From Opitutales bacterium UBA2995 (lineage in GTDB: Bacteria > Verrucomicrobiota > Verrucomicrobiia > Opitutales > UBA2995), in contig DDZZ01000034.1 of assembly GCA_002346535.1 (NCBI GenBank), forward strand, positions 1 to 10,819: a stretch of 10,819 nucleotides of DNA, given 5' to 3'. The translations under genes were made by a program, and so were the position numbers. Under the pieces are notes generated by a model. The model saw only the letters and a program-made list of their open reading frames with translations, was not told the DNA's origin and did not search any database. This document shows, piece by piece, positions 6,961 through 10,819 of the stretch (the stretch's first letter is position 1; each line of letters opens with the position of its first letter).

Positions 6961-7392
6961 ATGATCGCCGTTGATACGAACCTATTGCTTTATGCACACA
7001 GAGAAGATTGTGAATTTCACGGTCTCGCTCTTAATTTCATGCAACAATTCTCTGAAGGGGAAAATCGATGGTCTATTCCATGGCCATGTATCCATGAGTT
7101 TCTTGCCATCACTACACATCCACGAATTTTTGATCCCCCTAGTCCATCGAATCTGGCATTTGACTGCATTGGCAATTGGTTACAATCACCGACTTGCGAA
7201 TTAATCGGGGAAGACCAAGGATACTTTGAAGTATTGAAACGGCTTTCGATTCAGGGAAAGATTGCAGGACCAATGATTCACGATGCACGGGTAGCAGCTA
7301 TTTGTATTTACAACGGCATTAAGGAATTGTTGACAGCTGATCGAGATTTTTCCCGGTTCTCAGAATTAAAATCACGAAACCCACTTACTTAG
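6961..7392 (+). CDS. VapC-type PIN-domain toxin ribonuclease
   Basis: A 143-residue PIN-domain protein, expected to be a Mg2+-dependent endoribonuclease held inactive by the antitoxin encoded just upstream. The acidic residues of the active site are in place: Asp5 (MIAVDTNLLLYAHR), Glu46 (PWPCIHEFLA), Asp108 (MIHDARVAA) and Asp127/Asp129 (LTADRDFSRF). The start is ambiguous. The frame is open back into the antitoxin gene, with ATG at 6889 and 6946. ATG 6961 is chosen because family members begin MIAVDTN and a weak GGTGA lies 8 nt upstream; ATG 6946 would add five residues and leave only 10 nt after the antitoxin stop. The frame is full length with all catalytic positions kept, so the toxin is probably active. 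The cellular RNA target cannot be predicted. Confidence 0.88.
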   Translation: MIAVDTNLLLYAHREDCEFHGLALNFMQQFSEGENRWSIPWPCIHEFLAITTHPRIFDPPSPSNLAFDCIGNWLQSPTCELIGEDQGYFEVLKRLSIQGKIAGPMIHDARVAAICIYNGIKELLTADRDFSRFSELKSRNPLT

Positions 7393-7416
7393 TCGAGGAG
7401 GGAAAACTTTTTTGGC

Positions 7417-8013
7417 ATGCCCGATTTATCACACCTAGTTGGCAAATCTATTGAACTTCAAGCTCGATTAACAAGTCAGTGGCATTCAAAAGAACCTCGG
7501 GTGACTTCGGTTGATCCATTCCTGATCCAGGTTGAGGAAAACCATCTACGAAATTTCACCCTTTGGCACCACGAGGATGACGCGCGGCGGGAAGATAAAG
7601 GATTTGAATTTGTCTTCAACGCCAAGCGCGCCATCGATAAGAATAATCAGGAACGGAATGACTTTATTGAGAAAATGGACAAGTTTCTTTTCGATCAGCT
7701 GGGTGACCAATTCTCAGAATCAACCCCCATGAATTCTGAAACGCCCGGATCCATTATCGATCGCCTATCTATCATGGCCTTAAAAGAATTCCACATGCAA
7801 GTGGAGGTGGATCGCAGCGATGTCGATCAAGAGCACTTCGACAAATGCATGTTCAAGGTGACTGTCATTCAGCAACAAATTCAGGATTTAAAATCAGCTT
7901 TAGAGAATCTGTTAATCGACTGTACTGATGGAACACGGGGGTTCCGGGTCTACTTCCAATTCAAGATGTATAATGACCCGGAGTTAAATCCCGCCCTTTA
8001 TCGAAAATCCTAG
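7417..8013 (+). CDS. DUF4254 domain-containing protein
   Basis: A 198-residue cytoplasmic-looking, mostly helical protein without a signal or membrane segment. It shows the DUF4254 signatures: NFTLWHHEDDARRED (46-60), AKRAIDKNNQERNDFIEKMD (69-88) and NSETPGSIIDRLSIMALKEF (106-125). The invariant-looking His, Glu and Asp residues of the first block and the Asn/Arg residues of the second suggest an enzymatic or ligand-binding role, but no reaction is established that I can cite. The family often sits near glycosyltransferases of cell-surface polysaccharide synthesis, and here a GT9 gene follows on the same strand. GAGGAGGG at 7395-7402 is a strong ribosome site but is 14 nt from the ATG, which is long; no alternative in-frame start lies closer. 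The gene starts 24 nt after the toxin gene, so it may be read through from the toxin-antitoxin promoter. Confidence 0.85.
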   Translation: MPDLSHLVGKSIELQARLTSQWHSKEPRVTSVDPFLIQVEENHLRNFTLWHHEDDARREDKGFEFVFNAKRAIDKNNQERNDFIEKMDKFLFDQLGDQFSESTPMNSETPGSIIDRLSIMALKEFHMQVEVDRSDVDQEHFDKCMFKVTVIQQQIQDLKSALENLLIDCTDGTRGFRVYFQFKMYNDPELNPALYRKS

Positions 8014-8160
8014 CAAATAAATACCTCAACAATTGAATTTAAGTAGTATGGGAATTACTTAACTTAAGTTCATGACAACCTTACCTGCTCAAATCTACCT
8101 ACCTTCGCCTTGCATCCAATTTCGGGTCGACATGTTGGTTTACCTTATTCTCGACTCAGT

Positions 8161-8174
8161 CACGAATAATCGTG
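8161..8174. repeat. Small perfect inverted repeat in the gap before the GT9 gene
   Basis: CACGA-ATAA-TCGTG forms a 5-bp stem with a 4-nt loop. A 10-bp palindrome, AACTTAAGTT, lies at 8061-8070 in the same 267-nt gap (8014-8280). The gap holds no gene I recognise and no clear terminator or promoter. The role of either structure is unknown, and both are short enough to be chance. Confidence 0.25.
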
Positions 8175-8280
8175 TGCTACTTCCTCTTTAAATCGTCAAG
8201 CCCAACATCTCAACTCCTTGAGAAACTACCTACATAAGAATTTTTCAAATTGTATGAGTGGCTTAATGCCAAGATAAAAA

Positions 8281-9228
8281 GTGGAATTGAACAATATACT
8301 CATCATCCGTCTCTCGTCCCTGGGCAATGTGCTTCATGCACTCATGATTAACCAAACCATTCGCGATCATTTCCCGGATGCAGAAATCGATTTTGTGGTT
8401 CGAGACCAATTTGCACCCATCGTAGAAATGTGCAATGCAGTCGATAATCTGATTCTGTTTGAACGGAAAGGCGGACTTTTTGGATTCAATCGACTGCTGA
8501 AGGAAATTAGAAAGAAACGCTATGATGCCGTCCTCGATATACAGGCTCAGTTTCGAACCGGACTTATGGTAGCAACCGCAAGGTCGCCTTTAAAACTGGG
8601 TAGAAAAGATGCACGGGAAGGCTCCGGATTCTTTTGCAACACAATCATTGAACTTCCGACAAACCCCAATCCTCACCAGGTAGATACTTTTCTACAATTC
8701 CTTCCACCCCTTGGGAAACCAGCTAAATTGGGGAGCCCGGTCTCTTTTGAAAGTCCGGACCTCAATTCCATCGAACCAGAGCTTGTCTCCAATCCTCCGA
8801 TCGTTCTCCTGCCACACAGCCGAGGTAAAGAAAAAGAATGGCCTCACTTCCGTCAGCTAACCCACGAAATTCTAAAGCAGTTTTCCGGGCAATCGGTTGT
8901 CTGGGATAGCCACATCCCAATTCCTTCCAAGGAGTTGGACTCGGAAGCTAACTTTTTCAATACCTCGGGAAAAACTTCCATCCCGGAAATGATCAGTCTC
9001 CTAAAATCAGCCAAGGCGGTCGTGGCCAACGATACGGGTCCCATGCACATAGCGGCGGCTTTGGCTAAACCAACCATCGCCCTATTCGGTCCCACCTGTT
9101 TCGAAAAATACGGAGCCTATCCTCTCCACAATCCTAGAAACGTCAATTTGCAATCGTCACAATCGGATTGGTGCGATATCCCAACAAACCGAGTCTTAAA
9201 CGAAATTCAGAAACTTTTGGAGCTTTAG
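8281..9228 (+). CDS. Glycosyltransferase family 9 (heptosyltransferase-like)
   Basis: A 315-residue GT-B enzyme of the ADP-heptose:LPS heptosyltransferase family, expected to add a sugar to lipopolysaccharide core or a related surface glycan at the cytoplasmic face of the inner membrane. The N-terminal domain begins ILIIRLSSLGNVLHAL (6-21). The linker and C-terminal domain contain IVLLPHSRGKEKEWPHF (174-190) and the nucleotide-sugar site VVANDTGPMHIAAA (247-260), then PTIALFGPT (264-272). One oddity: the first motif normally reads SSxGD, and its Asp is considered catalytic in WaaC-type enzymes; here it is Asn16. The start is GTG 8281, the first possible start after an in-frame TAA at 8275-8277, with no clear ribosome site. 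The gene is slightly short for the family (usually about 330-350). It follows DUF4254 in the same direction. Its stop overlaps the end of the decayed channel gene on the other strand by 4 bp. Confidence 0.87.
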   Translation: MELNNILIIRLSSLGNVLHALMINQTIRDHFPDAEIDFVVRDQFAPIVEMCNAVDNLILFERKGGLFGFNRLLKEIRKKRYDAVLDIQAQFRTGLMVATARSPLKLGRKDAREGSGFFCNTIIELPTNPNPHQVDTFLQFLPPLGKPAKLGSPVSFESPDLNSIEPELVSNPPIVLLPHSRGKEKEWPHFRQLTHEILKQFSGQSVVWDSHIPIPSKELDSEANFFNTSGKTSIPEMISLLKSAKAVVANDTGPMHIAAALAKPTIALFGPTCFEKYGAYPLHNPRNVNLQSSQSDWCDIPTNRVLNEIQKLLEL

Positions 9229-9506
9229 TGATCTCTCCAATAACACTGCATTTCGAAAAAAAGGGCGAAGCGATTCAGGTGATCAGAATCAATTCGGTCA
9301 GTGATTCGATGCCGGTTAGGAAACGCAAATTTCCAATGGGTTCAACATCACCAAAACCGAGTGCCGTAAAGGCGGTCAAAGAAAAATAGATATAATCCAA
9401 TACACTGCCTTCGAAAATTCCCTGGAAAATCCCCCAACCTTCAATTTAAATGTACAATTGCGTGAAAATACCACTCTGCAATTTTTTGCGCAGTTAATAG
9501 GAAATC
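9225..9506 (-). pseudogene. Two-TM potassium-channel-like gene, decayed C-terminal remnant
   Basis: The minus strand reads LGIFQGIFEGSVLDYIYFS, then LTAFTALGFGDVEPIGNLRF and LTGIESLTELILIT. This is the pore helix, the selectivity filter (TALGFGD, the TxGYGD type) and the start of the second membrane helix of an Ion_trans_2-type channel. Three lesions are visible. A TGA before RLGIFQG (near 9440) follows AEWYFHAIVHLN, which continues the same frame. A second TGA (9275-9277) stands where family members have Trp (LITW). A frameshift in the T7 run (9256-9262 on the plus strand) is followed by FFEMQCYWRDH and a TAA at 9225-9227, the usual C-terminal pattern. Everything upstream of about 9506, including the first membrane helix, is lost, and the hydrolase gene begins there. 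The original gene would have ended convergently with the GT9 gene, overlapping by 4 bp. Confidence 0.75.
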
Positions 9507-10418
9507 TTAGGACAAATGCTTTTTGAAAAATTCCACAGTGCGGGCCCAGGCCAGTTTCGCTTTTTCTTCGTCGTATCGGCCTGTAGAATCGTTGTGGAAA
9601 CCGTGGTTGGTCCCTTCGTACATATGCATGGTGTAATCATTGTAATTCGCCTTTAAATCGGCCTCATATTCTGGCCAGCTTGCATTCACCCGACGATCTA
9701 ACTCCGCCAATTGAATTAACAGCGGAGCCTTGATATTTTTCCGTATCTCCTGAGCGGCTGGTGTTCCGTAAAATGGTACGCCGGCATCGAGAACGTCGGG
9801 TATGGCCGCCGCCAACATGTTGACAACGTAGCCTCCAAAACAGAAACCAACTGCACCTAGCCTTCCGTTACTAAGGTCTTGGTTTTTTAGGTATTTGGCA
9901 GAGGCGATAAAATCCTGTTCAATTTTTGCGCGGTCCAAATCCCGCTGAAGCGCTCTTCCCTCATCATCATTTCCCGGATAACCGCCTACGGGATGTAAAG
10001 CGTCGGGGGCAAGAGCTACGAAGCCTGCTTTCGCAAGACGACGTGCAACATCCTTGATATACGGATTCAATCCACGGTTTTCATGAACGACCAAAACTAC
10101 GCCGGCCTTGCCTTCAAGAGCTGTGGGAATCACCATATAGCCTCGCACTTCATCATGGCCCATCGAGGATGGGAAAGTCACGTATTTAGCTTTGATATCG
10201 GGGTCGTTGAATGACACCTGCTCGGCAGCCACATAATTCGGCAATAGAGTAGACAATAGAATACTCATCGTAAGGGTTCCCGTGGTGATCGTTGCCAAGC
10301 GCGCCATGAAAGTCCGACGGTCGATTAATCCGTGAGCGTATTCGTCGTACCAATCAAAAGCTTCCTGAGGAATGGGGTGAGTAGTGGCAGGCGTACCGAG
10401 TATCTCTTTTGTGCGCAT
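9507..10418 (-). CDS. Dienelactone hydrolase family protein with Tat signal
   Basis: A 303-residue alpha/beta hydrolase of the dienelactone hydrolase family. The catalytic set is complete: Glu113 (VVHENRGLNPY), nucleophile Cys193 in GFCFGG, Asp241 (LAELDRRV) and His272 (TNHGFHN). About 30 residues of N-terminal extension (PIPQEAFDWYDEYAHG) precede a twin-arginine motif DRRTFMARL (Arg34-Arg35) and a hydrophobic stretch ending LPNYVAAEQ, a plausible cleavage region. Export to the periplasm is therefore expected, which is common for this subfamily. ATG 10418 is chosen over an upstream in-frame start at 10460 because AAAAGGA lies 6 nt before it. The natural substrate is unknown; family members cleave lactone or ester bonds, and carboxymethylenebutenolidase is only the generic name. 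It is transcribed towards the decayed channel gene and lies downstream of a truncated secreted-protein frame on the same strand. Confidence 0.9.
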   Translation of the reverse strand: MRTKEILGTPATTHPIPQEAFDWYDEYAHGLIDRRTFMARLATITTGTLTMSILLSTLLPNYVAAEQVSFNDPDIKAKYVTFPSSMGHDEVRGYMVIPTALEGKAGVVLVVHENRGLNPYIKDVARRLAKAGFVALAPDALHPVGGYPGNDDEGRALQRDLDRAKIEQDFIASAKYLKNQDLSNGRLGAVGFCFGGYVVNMLAAAIPDVLDAGVPFYGTPAAQEIRKNIKAPLLIQLAELDRRVNASWPEYEADLKANYNDYTMHMYEGTNHGFHNDSTGRYDEEKAKLAWARTVEFFKKHLS

Positions 10419-10424
10419 AAGGTA

Positions 10425-10431
10425 TCCTTTT
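10425..10431 (-). promoter_or_regulatory. Shine-Dalgarno site deciding the hydrolase start
   Basis: Read on the minus strand this is AAAAGGA, separated by 6 nt from ATG 10418. It is the best-spaced ribosome site in the area and argues against the longer reading from 10460. Confidence 0.6.
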
Positions 10432-10469
10432 ATGTGCCGATTATCATTGATAGATTTCAACCACTACAA

Positions 10470-10694
10470 TTACTTCTCCACCGACCATCGTGTACCGTTA
10501 AGGGACGTCCATTCGGTCTTGGCCGAAACATTTTCAAAATTATCCTCAAAGAGCAAAGCTCCCTTTTGGCTATCGAGCGGCTCAAACGAATTAAGATAAA
10601 TCGAGGTAGCAAAGATCGCAGCTAAAGCAGCTCTCACATGTTTTATACAATCCCGACGGTAATTAAACCATAAATACAACTTATCGGTACTCAT
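10470..10694 (-). pseudogene. Possible 5' fragment of a secreted protein gene
   Basis: From ATG 10694 the frame encodes 74 residues. The stretch KHVRAALAAIFATSIYLNS looks like a signal peptide. It is followed by GALLFEDNFENVSAKTEWT and a short tail with NGTRWSVEK, then TAA at 10470-10472. The pattern LFEDNFE ... W ... NGxWSVE is how many secreted carbohydrate-related beta-sandwich proteins of PVC bacteria begin, but those continue for another 150 or more residues, whereas this frame stops at once. I see no continuation in other frames before the hydrolase start. The true start is unclear: GTG 10637 or a mutated codon just before KHVRAAL would place the signal peptide at the very N-terminus. 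It could be a genuine very short exported peptide, but a truncated gene is more likely. Confidence 0.4.
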
Positions 10695-10819
10695 CAGTGT
10701 AATCAGTGATTGATGCTCGAGCTTTAAAGATTGGGATTCACCGGTCAAAGGTTTATTGTTCCACGTAGTTTTCTATTTTTGGTAATTTTTTGAAATAGAG
10801 TACAGAGCGTCGGGCGGCA

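Noticed and set aside
8061..8070. AACTTAAGTT palindrome as a regulator site
   Set aside because: A single AT-rich 10-bp palindrome in an AT-rich gap can arise by chance; no second copy or promoter element supports it.
8072..8191. 39-codon ATG ORF in the gap before the GT9 gene
   Set aside because: It has no ribosome site and no motif, its composition is not protein-like, and it is too short to support without conservation data.
9168..9389. Plus-strand 73-codon ORF
   Set aside because: It overlaps the GT9 3' end and lies antisense to the channel remnant, whose family pattern explains the sequence better.
10332..10625. Plus-strand 97-codon ORF near the right end
   Set aside because: It is antisense to the hydrolase start and the secreted-protein stub, with no motif of its own.

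Overview
The window looks like chromosomal DNA of a marine-type Verrucomicrobiota (Opitutae-like) or a similar PVC/Bacteroidota-like Gram-negative bacterium. This rests on gene content only: a ThuA-like lipoprotein, a GMC dehydrogenase with a Tat-type small subunit, DUF4254 beside a GT9 glycosyltransferase, a 23S-IVS-type four-helix-bundle relic, and several genes without Shine-Dalgarno sites. No rRNA, tRNA, CRISPR array or insertion sequence was seen.

Region by region: (a) 1-1577, minus strand: a sugar-porter-family MFS transporter followed after 53 nt by the 5' end of an APH-type phosphotransferase that runs off the left edge. (b) 1578-1906: no recognised gene. (c) 1907-2566, minus: the C-terminal remnant of a sodium:solute symporter. 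(d) 2675-3637, plus: a ThuA-like lipoprotein. (e) About 3680-4037, minus: a four-helix-bundle (23S rRNA IVS protein family) pseudogene, readable across two single-base deletions and one stop. (f) 4184-6645, plus: a two-gene operon for a periplasmic GMC dehydrogenase, made of an FAD subunit with a Cys triad and a gluconate-2-dehydrogenase subunit-3-like partner carrying a twin-arginine motif. (g) 6669-7392, plus: a VapBC-type toxin-antitoxin pair behind a near-perfect 16-bp palindrome. (h) 7417-9228, plus: DUF4254 and a GT9 (heptosyltransferase-like) gene, separated by 267 nt with no gene. (i) 9225-9506, minus: a decayed potassium-channel-like gene. (j) 9507-10418, minus: a Tat-exported dienelactone hydrolase family protein. 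(k) 10470-10694, minus: a short reading frame that looks like the broken 5' end of a secreted protein. 10695-10819 holds nothing recognised.

Functionally, the sugar porter, the ThuA lipoprotein and the exported GMC dehydrogenase suggest carbohydrate oxidation and uptake, with oxidation outside the cytoplasm. A 3-keto-glycoside pathway is an attractive inference but is not proven by sequence. DUF4254 and GT9 point to cell-surface glycan synthesis. The most distinctive feature is the amount of decay: four broken genes, all on the minus strand, lie between intact ones. Three of them are invisible to a simple ORF search, or appear there only as a misleading fragment. I did not find a convincing new defence or mobile system.
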